From assembly GCA_009760855.2 (NCBI GenBank), contig WPIO01000006.1, positions 757,501 to 819,500 on the forward strand: a stretch of 62,000 bases of DNA, written 5' to 3'. Source of the DNA: Cristatella mucedo (taxonomy: Eukaryota > Bryozoa > Phylactolaemata > Cristatellidae). Each line of letters opens with the position of its first letter. The first letter of the stretch is position 1. Of this stretch, positions 44,776 to 54,872 are shown piece after piece. Both the position numbers and the translations under genes were made by a program. The notes under the pieces are model-generated. The model ran no database searches. It saw only the letters and a program-made list of their open reading frames with translations, and was not told where the DNA came from.

Positions 44776-46383
44776 TTAGTTCAGCAGTGTTCTCACAGTT
44801 AAGTAATGAACAATAATGGTTGTAGCAGGATTAGCAACAGGGATTTGACTATTAAACTCAATACTTACATCAAGTTTGGAAGTAATTCTTAGAGGCTCAT
44901 CATTATATTGCAGATCAACTACATGAATTGGATGAAGTGATAACCATTCAGGATATGTAAAACCAACTGATTCTGTAATTTAATTTAATTCGAGATATTG
45001 TTTTATAAACTCAGTGAAATCTAGATATTCAGTTGAGCATTTCCCGTCTTTAGGATAACTGCTTCTAGCAATAGCAGGATATTGTTTTGAACCATTAGCC
45101 GGTACAGTTACGTTTTGATATCACAATGGTTGTATGTGCAAACATTTCCAGTATAGTCATCGTATTTTTTATAATTTTGTGCGGCAACAATCAACCATCT
45201 AAATTTATCAATAGTATTCTGTACGAATAGAGTTCTAGTATATTTTAGACCTTGGTTGATATTGTTTAGCGTCATATTTTCATAACGCCTGACTCTGTAA
45301 TTAAGTCCGACTTTATTTGCTCTTTCACTTGATACATCTGCAAGTGCTCTTTGAAAACTTTCCTTAGGAGTAATGCAAGGAGCCATCAGTCTCATTTGAC
45401 ATGTTAGTTCTGAATGCATTCCAAAGTCCATCATTAGCGACTGGTGGCGTGCCTCTAGTTGTAATTGTATTAGTATTAGCAGCTGCTCCTGAAGCACCAA
45501 TCATAATAGCATCAAAGTCGCCTCCACCAACTCTTGTCATTTCAAGTGTAAATGGAATATTTAAAGAATTTTGTTCATATCTTCACAAAATCCAAATAAT
45601 TTTAAAAGCGGAAGTGAAATACTGAACGTTCCTTGATTATCAGCTAAGGTATACGATAGTCCTCTTCTATATAGGAAACCAACATTATTATTAGTAGCTG
45701 AAGAGGAATTAGGACTAGCTTAAGTATTGTTAGCGCTCCACATACCATCAATTCCATTTGCAGCTTTATCTTTTTTTTTATCCAATTGCTGGTCCTTCTG
45801 TTCGGTTATAGTCTTTTGGATAAGTAAGTAAGCCCATAAGAGTTGATACTGTTCCAGGTCCTTGTTGAAGTGAAATTCTTTCTATTTCTTCTGCAGCAAG
45901 TCTAACCTTCATTGAGCTGAACATCCATGCACCTGCATTGTTAACAAAACCAGCGGCAAGAGTTCTAGCAGGCGCAGCAAAAGCACCACCAGCGGCTGTT
46001 TGAACTTGTAACTGTCCTTCAAGCAGTAGGTGAGCATCTGATAAGACATAACAAAATAAATAAAAATAAATAAATAGAATTCATTTTTATAGCGCCCCAA
46101 GAAAACTTAATCTCTATTCAGGCGCTTCATTTACGCCTCAGGGCTCGAGCCCACGACCGCATTCAGACCTTGGTCGGGGCGAGCACCATAACCGCTAGAC
46201 CAAACCAGCTTGGCAAAGATGTTGTTCTCCAGGAACAGTAAATGTTACTAATTTGCTTGCAATACTATCAGTTTAATTTCCATTAGTTTGGTAGAACGCT
46301 CTGTATTTGTAATCTTTAATCTTGGAGCTAGGAAAACTAGGATCACCTAATTCAAGCATTGTTACCATAGGAGCACTTCCCAT
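44776..46383 (-). pseudogene. major capsid protein, double-jelly-roll type
   Basis: Forms the virion shell by family inference. Pieces in order on the minus strand: a start at 46,383 behind TATATAGAGAAGAAATG; the segment AWMFSSMKVRLAAEEIERIS (about 45,920); the conserved block TFSISLPLLKLFGFCEDMNK (about 45,600), which I regard as the hallmark of this capsid family; then NNINQGLKYTRTLFVQNTID, FRWLIVAAQNYKKYDD and YNHCDIK in the second jelly roll; and the end VVDLQYNDEPLRITSKLDVS. Total about 480 codons without the insert, a normal length. Broken by a SINE at 46,045-46,215, a one-base shift at about 45,560, another at about 45,390, another at about 45,115 and several stops. Confidence 0.75.
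46045..46215 (-). mobile_element. tRNA-derived SINE inserted in the capsid gene
   Basis: On the minus strand: head GCCAAGCTGGTTTGGTCTAGCGG (A box), B box GTGGGCTCGAGCCC, tail GCGCCTGAATAGAGATTAAGTTTTCTTGGGGCGCTAT, then an A/T-rich (AAAT)n end at 46,045-46,085. Capsid coding sequence continues on both sides. This is the best-preserved SINE in the window. Confidence 0.85.
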
Positions 46384-46410
46384 TTCTTCTCTATATAAAA
46401 AAGTAAAAAT

Positions 46411-47008
46411 TTATATTTTACTCTGAATATATAAGCAAGCATACATTTTCTTCATATATCCACCATACCCTTCTGGTCTAGTAAGTTCAGCCGTTGGTAC
46501 AACAGGTTTCTCTTTGATTACTTTTTCAATTTCTTTGTATGCTTTTTGATCATTTTCTTTAAGTGTCTCTGAATAATCTTCCACTTCGTCAGATTCTTTT
46601 ATTTTCGCTTTATTTTTTTGTTCTTTGGTTTAAGTTTGACAAGCATTGCTATTTTTATCTCAATGTCCAGCTCTTAAATCTTTCGATCATAGTCCTCATC
46701 TTTTTTACGTTTTTCTAACTCATACTCAAGTTCCTTTTTTCTTCTTTCTTCATCAAGTTTATCATCAATCTCTCTACATTTGTTAGCATACTCTTGAGCA
46801 ATCTTCTATTTCTTTGCTTATAACTCAATTAGTTTCCTAGCTTGCTGCATTTCATTGCCTTTGTTAGCAATGTTCATGCCAAGTCCTGTTAGTCCAGTTA
46901 AAACAGGTGCTGCTTTTCCAATTCCATCAATGACTTTATCAAGTACACCAGATTCACGGTATTCTCCACCAATTATTCTTCCATAACAAGTTCTGGCACA
47001 GCTACCAT
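46411..47008 (-). pseudogene. viral protein with GG processing site and coiled coil (pVI-like?)
   Basis: Starts at 47,008 behind TATAGAGAAATG. After MVAVPELVMEE the frame shifts and reads IIGGEYRESGVLDKVIDGIG and a Gly/Ala-rich amphipathic segment (LTGLTGLGMNIANKGNEM). A long Lys/Glu coiled-coil and a C-terminal TRPEGYGGYMKKMY follow, with the stop at 46,411. IIGG/E fits the consensus cut site of adenovirus-type proteases ((M/I/L)xGG/x). A capsid-lining precursor such as adenovirus pVI is a reasonable analogy, not a demonstrated homology. Multiple frameshifts. Confidence 0.45.
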
Positions 47009-47017
47009 TTCTCTATA

Positions 47018-47870
47018 TTATTTTGAAATTTCTATAGTAGCTACAACATCAGTAATAGTACTTATGGAATTTCTATTTTGATCTGTTAAACTAATTTTAA
47101 CACTACTTACACCATCAATGTCTTCCACGAATTTGTAAATACAAAACGTTATTAATACACAGACCCACTTTTTTCCTGGATCAATATCATCAATATCTAC
47201 AATATAAAGAGAAGATGATTGCTGTAAAAATCCTTTTTAAAACTCAACATAATCTTTCACTAGGATCAACCAGATCACGATCAACACTTATCAATTTTAC
47301 ACCAGAGTTGTCTGGTTGCTGCATTTTATTCCATGCCTTGTAAATGCCAGCAAAATACATTGCTTTTTCTATAGCTTCATATGGTGTTCCACCAACCATA
47401 GCAGCATCAAATGATCCCTGTTCATTTGAAGAGAATCCTAGTGTATCACCAATTGAGTGCATTACACCAGATACATTGCTACCAAGTAGAGCTACATAGT
47501 CAGGAGTTATTTACATTATTATTCTATCACAAAAATCAACACTAAATTGTACTCCACTACTATTTCTGTTTGCAGCATCGTAAAAAGCATTATTTTTTGC
47601 TAAAGCTTGGTTTAAAGAATAAACAATTTTATTGCTACCATTATATCCCTCTGGTATTGCAACAGAAAATTAATTTGGATTAGTAATATTTGCTTTATAC
47701 CAAAACAGGTCATTTACTCCTGAAACAACATTAGATATTATTCTATTTGTTTAAGTAAACTCAACTCTACGTAATCCTACTTTATTAAAACCAGAATCTG
47801 ATCCAAGCACTAGTGGAGGTGATAATGTTTTTGCTTCTGAACTAGTAGTTCTTTTTAATCTTATAGACAT
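47018..47870 (-). pseudogene. viral minor structural protein A (penton/minor-capsid-like)
   Basis: Starts MSIRLKRTTSSEAKTLSPPL at 47,870 behind ATAAGAATG and ends at 47,018, ten bases before the next start. Middle: a Gly-Tyr turn (IPEGYNGSNK), then MHSIGDTLGFSSNEQGSF. End: VKISLTDQNRNSISTITDVV. The neighbouring gene 47,884-48,741 has the same layout (Gly-Tyr turn, LGF motif, Ser-Asp-Ile ... TDQN near the C terminus), so the two look like paralogues. Two related minor capsid genes next to the major capsid gene fit Polinton-type virions. Several stops and a frameshift. Confidence 0.5.
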
Positions 47871-47883
47871 TCTTATATTATAT

Positions 47884-48741
47884 TTAAATAATTTCTATTA
47901 CAACAGTTGTCTGCTCTGAACCAAAATCTAAAACTTCTAAATTTTGATCTGTAATAGTAACTAATATATCAGAAATAGAATGTCCAGCAATATTGTGATA
48001 TTCAAGAGTATTTGATTCATATACCATTTGTTCCCATGGGTAGAAATTATAAGCAAAACTCCTTAACACTCGTGTTTCAGTATTATTTATATAGCTTGTC
48101 CCACTAGCAACCAAATTACAATTTACAAGAATTAAGTTTAAGTCAGATATAAAAACTTCATTTACTGAAACAAATTTAACATTTGGTGAAAAAACTACTT
48201 TGTTAGTAATATTAGGATAAAGTGTTGAAAAATTGGAGTCTGTTGTATAAGCAGAACCAGTAAAACCAAGTATGTTTGATATACTAGACTTACTAGCAAG
48301 AAATGTCCAAATAACTTGCATAGTAATCCAAGAGTTAGAAGTAGCAGTATCAATACCTAAAACAAATTAATCAGTAGTAGCTCCAGATTGAGTAATAGAA
48401 TTGTTTATCATATCAGCAATTCCAATGTCTACATCATCAGATACAGCAGAGTAAATTCCAGGTCTGATTGTTATAGTCTGCTCAGAACCACCAGCAACTC
48501 TGTAAACATAAGTAGTATTAGAAGTTGTAATATTCTTTATATAATTTGTTCCAACAGACTTTTTGAAACATATCTTAAACTTTTTTTTCTTAAGTTTGAT
48601 AGAACCATTAATATGTACTCGAATAGGATTAGTGGTTCCAGTAAGATTGAATACATAGCCATCCTTGCTTGCAATGGTATCTTTTTTAATAGCTTCTATA
48701 TTTCTTAGAATTTCCATAGCTACATTAAGAAGATTTGTCAT
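47884..48741 (-). pseudogene. viral minor structural protein B (penton/minor-capsid-like)
   Basis: 286 codons with a single in-frame TAA at 48,367-48,369; otherwise open, the best-preserved structural gene. Features: helical N terminus; TIRPGIYSAVSDDVDIGIAD (about residue 95); KSSISNILGFTGSAY (about 150); PNITNK; then a beta-rich end with ISDILVTITDQNLEVLDFGS. IxxGxY, LGF, PNI and a C-terminal DxN-type hairpin in this order are familiar from minor capsid proteins of metazoan Polinton-like elements. It starts in the motif TATATAGAAATG, whose TAG is the stop of the ATPase gene. Confidence 0.6.
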
Positions 48742-48750
48742 TTCTATATA
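48739..48750 (-). promoter_or_regulatory. stop/start overlap inside a TATATAGAAATG motif
   Basis: Read on the minus strand, the ATPase-gene stop TAG (48,746-48,744) is part of the motif, and the next ATG (48,741-48,739) follows after two bases. Upstream stop, promoter-like word and downstream start are fused in 12 bp. Confidence 0.6.
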
Positions 48751-50645
48751 TCATACACAAGTTTATTGATTTTAGCAATGTATGACTTAGGTACTTTTCT
48801 AGATTTCCCAAGATAATCCACAACAGCACTAGTAGAATTTACTACTCAAGTATTTCGAGCAACAAGTTCACGAATCCACAGTTCTAACTTATCAAATACT
48901 TCCGAATCACTCTTTACAACCAGTGGAATTACTTGAACGTCTTTTCCGACTCTTTCTTTTAGGCTTAAATAGTCTAAAACTCTTTGTTCTTTTATGTCTT
49001 TTTGCTCATTTAATTCTAAAAAAATATTTTATAGATTTCATCCGATAGATTTTTCATTAAGATTTTCTATAATTTTTATAGGTTCGGATATTTTTCTAGT
49101 TCCTTTTGCTCCAATAATATTAAGTAAATCTTTCTCTCGATCAATTTTTAAATTATATGCTTTTTTTAGTTCATCCTTTTGTATATCATCAATTTTTTGA
49201 TAGTAATATTGAGCATATTCTAAGACATTATTAGCTGTTCGTTCTAATTCTTTTTCAGTAGTATACTTTTTTCCTGATACAGTTTTTGTCCTAACTCATA
49301 TAGTTTTAAGTCTTTATTTGCACTATCAATTTCATCTATTATTCTTATTTCATAATTTGGCAGATAACCTTCTTTGTTTTTAATTATTTTAAGTAGATTA
49401 GCTTCATCAAAATCTTGTATTCTTTCTCCTGATTTTTTTAGGTGCCAGTAATTAGATTAATACCTAACTCATCAGCTAATAATTTCTTAACGTTATCAAT
49501 ACCTTCTCGTACTTCTGGATTAGGTGCATACGTCTTTGCTCGATTTGCTATTGTAATTGCTTTTTTAAACTGACCAGACTTAATAGCTTTATCTGCTTTT
49601 TCAAAAGTACTTGAAATATCTTGTGCAGATTTGTAATCCAAAGCCTTCGGCAATTGTTCTCTGTTCTCTATTTGTATCGCAAGTTTTGGTCTACTTCTTT
49701 TAAGTTTCTCAATAACAATATTTCATAAGTTGATGGTTATAGTGCTTGCTGATTTAATATATGCTCAACCACATCTCTTGCTGATATATCTGCTTCTAAT
49801 CTTTGTATTTATTGATCGTTTTGTAGGATATTCGCTTCTCCTAAAACTTGTAGATTTTGTAGTTTAGCTTAATAATCAAGAGCTTATTGAACACTTCCTT
49901 TGTAAGGTTTCTTGCTTGAGTAAATTTTTCCGTTAATCATTTTGCTGAATCCATTAAGAATTAAAATGTTTATTAATTGCTTTCCTGTCGAATCAACAGA
50001 CCAAAGTCTACCTTCTGATTCAGTTTTAGTTAAGTCTATTACGCAATATCCAAAACGATTTCTTGTACAAGAGTTAACCCAATCTCTAAACTGTTTCTTA
50101 TCAATATCTTCCGTATATGCATTGTGAATATACTCAATATCAGTTGCGTTTTGCTTAAATATTACTATTAGATTGAAATTGCATCTAATTTCTCTCCTTG
50201 GAATGTTTGTAAATCTCTGAGCAAGATATACAATATTTAATCCTTTTTGTCTTCCTCATGTGAAATAGTCTAATATTTTAGTTTAGTCTTCTGTCATTAA
50301 ATCATCAAGTAAAACTACATTCTTACAATTCTTATATGAATCTACTTCTGGCATATCATCAATCCCGTTAACCCAGGAGTAAGCATGATTGTCTTTTGTC
50401 ATTGACATGAGTCAACGATATAACAAAATATTGTAGATATTGTACTTTTGATATAAACTTGAGGCAGTAATTGTACAATTACCATAATTAATCATTCCAT
50501 AGAATATCCAATTCATTATCAACTGAGATTTTCCTGAACCACTAGGAACAAGTACTAGTGCTCTATTTGGTACATTTGGTAACGGTTCTTTATGAACAGT
50601 ATTCACATATTGTCCAAAATTAAACGCCCTTACTCGAAGAGTAAT
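48744..50645 (-). pseudogene. packaging ATPase (A32/FtsK-like) with long C-terminal extension
   Basis: Would pump DNA into the capsid. Walker A: LVLVPSGSGKSQLIMNWI (about 50,515-50,570). Walker B: NVVLLDDLMTED (about 50,295-50,330). Then the family block GRQKGLNIVYLAQRFTNIPR (about 50,200-50,260), a YLxQ-x-IPxxIRxN-type sensor region. The ATPase core ends near 49,900. The strand stays coding-like to the stop at 48,744 without another start motif: KADKAIKSGQFKKAITIANR (49,560), YLPNYEIRIIDEIDSANKDL (49,350), VFDKLELWIRELVARNT (48,880). This suggests one protein of about 630 residues with a helical extension. Frameshifts and stops occur throughout. The expected start codon reads ATT at 50,645 within TATAGGAAATT. 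Confidence 0.75.
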
Positions 50646-50683
50646 TTCCTATACTAAAATTCTTTTTTATATTTATAGAAATG
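50643..50683. promoter_or_regulatory. divergent promoter region between ATPase and protease modules
   Basis: Minus strand AGTATAGGAAATT (ATPase start, ATG lost) and plus strand ATATTTATAGAAATG (start at 50,681) are about 30 bp apart in very AT-rich DNA. Confidence 0.5.
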
Positions 50684-50975
50684 AAAATTTACTGCTTGAC
50701 CGACAGACAGTATTCATGAGGAGTATGCTGAAATAGATAGAACAAAAGGACCTAGAGGAATGATTAAAGCAATTTGTGTAATTTGCGAGCTATACAAGTC
50801 AAAGTTTGTTAGACTTGGAAGAGAAGGAGACAGTGTTTTGAGTCATGGTAAAAAGTTAAATGCAAGTGTGGCAAGTGAAGTATTATCTCACGGTAAAAAT
50901 TTATTTGGTGGAACTAAAAAAGAACAAATACTTTCTGAATTAAAAAAAGACTATCAACAATTTAAAAAAAAGATA
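50681..50975 (+). pseudogene. DUF5679-like viral segment
   Basis: Starts MKIYCLTDRQYS behind TATAGAAATG, then a stop/shift at about 50,717. The frame continues GPRGMIKAICVICELYKSKF and VRLG. A tyrosine-cysteine start, a short gap with a Gly-rich turn and then CxxC followed by Lys-Phe resemble the small zinc-ribbon-like DUF5679 domain found in Polinton-like viruses. A basic, Gly-rich linker follows (VLSHGKNLFGG). The same open frame runs on, past 51,023, into protease sequence. The domain call is by pattern and moderate. Confidence 0.45.
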
Positions 50976-51355
50976 GAAAATACTCCACTGACTGATTTAG
51001 AAATAAAAGATTACGTAAAATAATTAAATATATAAAACTTTCTTGGTGTATTTGCAAGAGATGGAACAAAAATCTATGAAACAAAAAGAGAATGGGTGTC
51101 TTATTTGTAATACTGGTAAATCAGACCTAGCAATATATCACTGGGTAGCACTTAAAAAGTAGGAGACTCCTGCTTTTACTTTGACTCATTTGATGCCCCG
51201 AAGCCAGAAGTGATTGATTATTTTGGTGTAATACCAAGTTTTCAAACTTTTCAACTACAAGATTTTAAACAGACTGATTGTAGAATGAGGTGTCTAATTT
51301 TTTTAAACTGATGGAATTGCCTGATTTTGGTACAGTTATGGAATTATTAATTTAA
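50976..51355 (+). pseudogene. adenain-type cysteine protease
   Basis: Would mature virion precursors. Order of motifs: N-terminal TPLTDLEIKDYVK (to the TAA at 51,021); NFLGVFARDG; catalytic His in YHWVALKK (His at 51,139-51,141); YFDSFDAPKPEVIDYF (acidic residue at 51,183-51,185); Gln in FQLQDF (51,258-51,260); catalytic Cys in QTDCRMRCLIF (51,279-51,281). His-Asp-Gln-Cys in this order and spacing is the adenovirus protease fold. The residue after the catalytic Cys, Gly in the family, is Arg here. At least three stops and two frame changes. No ATG of its own is seen. Confidence 0.75.
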
Positions 51356-51356
51356 A

Positions 51357-51872
51357 TTGAACAACATTTTTTCACCACATAGATTGGAGAATCAAGAAAA
51401 GAAGTTCCTTGTACTTGAAAATTCTGCTGCTATTATCCCAAAAGGAAAACCAGCTCACGTCCACGTTAAAGAAAAGATTTCAAAAGACTCAAAACATTAT
51501 CTACATCCATGGATCTATATAGCACAAGAAATGCTTCATTTTCTTCAAAATATTGTAGAGTGATCAAGTGAACAACTTGACTTTAAGGGATGTGAATTGA
51601 GTAATAGATCAAAAATTCGAGTTAGATTTGATTTTGGTAGCAAACCAAGTATTCTTTTTGATGAGAAAAATAAACAACTAAAATTAAGTAGTCCTGCAGA
51701 TGTCATTCAAAAATTAGGAAATGATTTTTACCTAACTGGAATTCTTGATGGAATGTATATATCAAAAGAGTATTACAACTCCGAACCAAGATTAAACATT
51801 TGAATTAAAGTGGATCAAGTTAAAGTTGATAGTTTAGCAAAGAGATTTAGTTTCAATCCATCAGCCTTTTAA
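51357..51872 (+). pseudogene. viral protein of unknown function with two in-frame TGAs
   Basis: A single frame of 171 codons from a TTG at 51,357 to a TAA at 51,870-51,872, with no frameshift. It is interrupted only by TGA at about 51,561 and 51,804. Segments: FSPHRLENQEKKFLVLENSA, KDSKHYLHPWIYIAQEMLHF, KIRVRFDFGSKPSILFD, ILDGMYISKEYYNSEPRL. The expected start within TTAAATTG may have been ATG. Unrecognised. Its place after the protease would suit a structural or assembly protein, but this is only position. Confidence 0.5.
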
Positions 51873-51995
51873 AATAAAAAGACAAGTAAAATAAATACAA
51901 TAGAAATATTAGTGTAGTGTACATTTTTTAGATCCTTTTTCGAGTTATATCAAGTATTATATCAACAATTCCACGAGCACAGTTTTTTATCTCAT
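51873..51995. other. viral intergenic spacer
   Basis: AT-rich convergent spacer between the plus gene at 51,357 and the minus gene at 51,996. Nothing recognisable. Confidence 0.4.
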
Positions 51996-52695
51996 TCAAA
52001 CAAGCAGGATTACTTTATCTTTTAGAAAATCTGTAGCAAATGAATTATTTAAAGCTCCACCAATTCCTAGTCCAAGCTTAGCTTTTGCCAATATTACAGC
52101 TGCTACTGTTTTTGCATCTTCACGAACATTAGAAGGTTGTCTTGGGTCTAATGCAATTCTAGCAGCAGACTCAGCAAGATCTAAATAAGATAAGTTACGG
52201 ATTTCTGTTCTTTGTGGCTCAGGCATGCTTCCTGAGTTTGTATAGTCATGGTCGTGGACCGAAGCCCGTCTATGTAGGTCATTAGATCCTTGATATCCTT
52301 GCTCCATTCTTTCTTTGAATCTTGTTCCTGGACCTTTCCTACGAGTATTTGTAAGTGTTATTAAATGATTTACCGGGAAAATTCTCTGATTAAAATCCTG
52401 ATGGTGATTTCATATGCATTTCACGACCTCCAATAAGTTTTTTTTTTATAAAGTCTACAATGCCCGAACCATGCTTTCTGTTTGATTTCAACTGTTTAAC
52501 ACTAAAATTAAATTGTAGGCCAGTTCCTTTAGATTTGCACTTTTCAGTTATAGCAAGTTGTGTTTTCGTTACAAAGATAGAAGTAGTTCCATATAAATCT
52601 TCATATTTTAGTCTGATTGAGATTGATTTGTTTGATTTTTGGATACAAATTATATGATGTTCTGATAATTTAACTTTAGTCTCATGATTATTCAT
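51996..52695 (-). pseudogene. virion protein with TKTQ-type repeats and PLA2-like domain
   Basis: Starts at 52,695 behind TATAGAAATG. N-terminal half: two or three copies of a short repeat (KVKLSEHHIICIQKSNKSIS; IRLKYEDLYG; FVTKTQLAITEKCKSKGTGL), a pattern I associate with Polinton-like virion proteins. Next comes DFIKKKLIGGREMHMKSPSG, with LIGG/R fitting an adenain cut site. After a stop and a frame change, a parvovirus-type phospholipase A2 signature follows: the Ca-loop-like KGPGTRF (about 52,330) and the catalytic-dyad-like VHDHDYTN (52,237-52,260). Such domains help virions leave endosomes. Tail Ala-rich (KTVAAVILAKAKLGLGIGGA). Decayed at about 52,405 and 52,380. Confidence 0.6.
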
Positions 52696-52704
52696 TTCTA
52701 TACA
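52693..52704 (-). promoter_or_regulatory. start-embedded promoter motif
   Basis: Minus-strand ATGTATAGAAATG directly at the start of the PLA2-type gene. Confidence 0.55.
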
Positions 52705-52751
52705 TAATTAAATTTTTATTTAAAGACAAAGTAACTATTGTATACTAAAAA

Positions 52752-53345
52752 ATGTCAGTTGATGAAGTTACTAGTTTTAGAAATCGAGTTATGGAACTAT
52801 TTCAATATGATCTATTCTCAGGTGACTTTTTGGGGAAAATAAATAGAGGAGAAGCAAAAGTTGGATCAAAAGCAGGATCTTTTAGCGAAGATGGATATAT
52901 AAGAATAATTATTGATTGTATAGAATATAAAGCCCATCGCTTGGCTTAGATTATAATGCATGAAGAAATTTCAATTTTTCAAATTGACCACATTAATCGA
53001 GTTAAGTCAGATAATAGAATTAGTAATTTAAGAATTGCCACTAATTCAGAAAACCAAAGAAATAAGGGAAAACGAAAAAATAACAAATCTGGATTCATAG
53101 GAGTTTGCTGGAGTAATACATTTAATAAATATAGGTCAGAAATTAGAATAAATAAAATAAAGTATTACCTAGGTCTTTTCGATGATCCTATTGATGCTGC
53201 TGTAAAAAGAGATGTGGCTGCAATACGTTTACATTTACAATTTGCAAGACTCAATTTAACATATACATTGACAGAGGGCAATACAATTGTACGCTCACAG
53301 ACTACTAATTCTTACATCTATTTTGCAATTCATCTCTTAGTTTGA
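52752..53345 (+). pseudogene. HNH homing-type endonuclease with AP2 DNA-binding domain
   Basis: A 197-codon frame with one in-frame TAG at 52,947-52,949 where the family usually has Trp (after KAHRLA). N-terminal part: ELFQYDLFSGDFLGKINRGE and the GYI/AHRLA beta hairpin. HNH core: FQIDHINRVKSDNRISNLRI followed by ATNSENQRNKG. AP2-type part: KSGFIGVCWSNTFNKYRSEI, then YYLGLFDDPIDAAVKRDVAA. This domain order is common in free-standing homing endonucleases of phages and large DNA viruses. The last ~35 residues look foreign and overlap the opposing gene. Starts with MSVDEVTSF behind TATACTAAAAAATG. Confidence 0.8.
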
Positions 53346-54835
53346 TCATTTCATTATATATTTCTTCCCGTGTTTTCCCTTGCGCAGACAGATTAGTAAA
53401 CAACATGACTGACTCAGTTCTATAGTCACACGATTTTTTGCCTCCAACTGTAATGTAATGTATCTCCGTCAGTAACTCCACCAAGTCAAAAAGACCATGT
53501 GGGTGTTACGCAGGAGAGTTTTGTATAGCGCACTCACAGCCTAAGCGCCTGTCGGTACGCATTCGGTAGCCAACAGACTTCGTCTCACGCAACAAAGAGA
53601 AAGTGGGAAGCATAGCAGAGTTAGGAGAGCAGTTGAGGTAGTGAGTAGCATAGAAGTGGCAGTTCAGGACCGCTGAAAAATATGTGCCATAGTCGGCAGT
53701 TGGAGAGTAGATGTCGTTGCGCAAGAATTGTGGAAGCGAGTTCCACAGTCTAGGACCTGCAGAGCTAAAGCTTCTGTCGCCAACTGTCTTTAAGCGGAGG
53801 AATGGGACAGCTAATTTATTGTCCACACAGGACCTGAGGGCGTGAACAGGCTGAAACGGATGCAGCAGTTCAGCTAGGTACGAACTGCACTACTTTCTAC
53901 TTTTTTAATATCTCTCTTTAGTTCATCTGAATAACTAAATCCTGATTCTTATACTAATATCTTATCACTCTTCAAATAATCCAATCTGTTTTTCACTTTT
54001 GCATTTTGTGCTTTATCATACAGATCAATATCCACACCACGATCAAGTAATTCTATCATATTTCTTATGTCTGTAATAGCATTCTTAAGTCTAGAACTTT
54101 GTAAACTTAGTACACTCATTCTCTCTTCATGTGTATTCATTGGGGTGGCCCTTGCTGTGTACATTGTTTGGTCTACTATTTTTTTTAACTAATCCTGCTA
54201 CTGAGGCAGTTATGCTAACTGCAAGACCAACAGTACCCATGATACTTGTTATGCTTGCTTTAATAGCAGGAGTCGCTTGGAAGTAATCCTCCAGATCTAA
54301 CTTCAAGAAAATTCTTCTTCCATGCAAGTGGATCAAGTTGTGCTACATCCCAAGATACTTCTTCTCAAAATGTATCTGACAAAAACTTACTAGGATTAAG
54401 ATACCAGTCAGAGTTAGATTTTTCTGCTTTAAGTAGTATCTCATTTATATAATATCCAATCTCTAGATATGCAACCATTTTTGATAGACCTTTTTTATCT
54501 GCCATTGTTTTTCAGAATACCTGACCATACTTTCCAGAAGCGATATCATCAACAATTTTTTTTATAAATAATCTTAAGTCTGCAACTCTTATTATTCCAG
54601 ATAAAAATCCTCCTAGTGCTTTTGTAGCAGTTCCAATAACTTTGAATGACTCTAAAGCTTTTGGAACAATTGTTGCTATCTTATTGGATGCTTGTAAGCT
54701 GAGTTTCATAGCAATCTTAGGAAAAATTTGTATAATTAGTTTCGAGCCAAATTCTGCTGCAGTTGTTGTTCCTGATATTGCTTCTTTTGTTGTATCTAAA
54801 CCTGATTTATTTCATCAATAAGAAATACTCTTTTT
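53305..54835 (-). pseudogene. viral unknown protein split by a LINE
   Basis: Minus-strand segments in order: ISGTTTAAEFGSKLIIQIFP (54,750), GTATKALGGFLSGIIRVADL (54,600), KMVAYLEIGYYINEILLKAE (54,450), a hydrophobic SIMGTVGLAVSITASVAGLV (54,210), and NTHEERMSVLSLQSSRLKNA into the helical RNMIELLDRGVDIDLYDKAQ (54,050). Then comes the LINE at 53,455-53,890, and beyond it SVMLFTNLSAQGKTREEIYN to a stop at 53,305. About 350 codons with one or two membrane-type segments. Not recognised. Stops at 54,517, 54,368 and 53,951 and frameshifts near 54,300 and 54,170. The N terminus is unclear. Confidence 0.5.
53455..53890 (-). mobile_element. second-family LINE inserted in a viral gene
   Basis: From the 3' block at 53,455-53,520 (GTAATGTAATGTATCTCCGTCAGTAACTCCACC) to the 5'-truncated edge at about 53,890. 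The frame MDNKSAVLFLRLK-like reads here MDNKLAVPFLRLKTVGDRSF and SSAGPRLWNSLPQFLR. Fairly well preserved. Confidence 0.85.
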
Positions 54836-54872
54836 TATTCTTCAAATATATATATATATATATATATAAGAA

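Noticed and set aside
1612-46215. Functional tRNA genes
   Set aside because: The A/B-box pairs lie in SINEs with LINE-like tails, and acceptor and anticodon stems do not pair.
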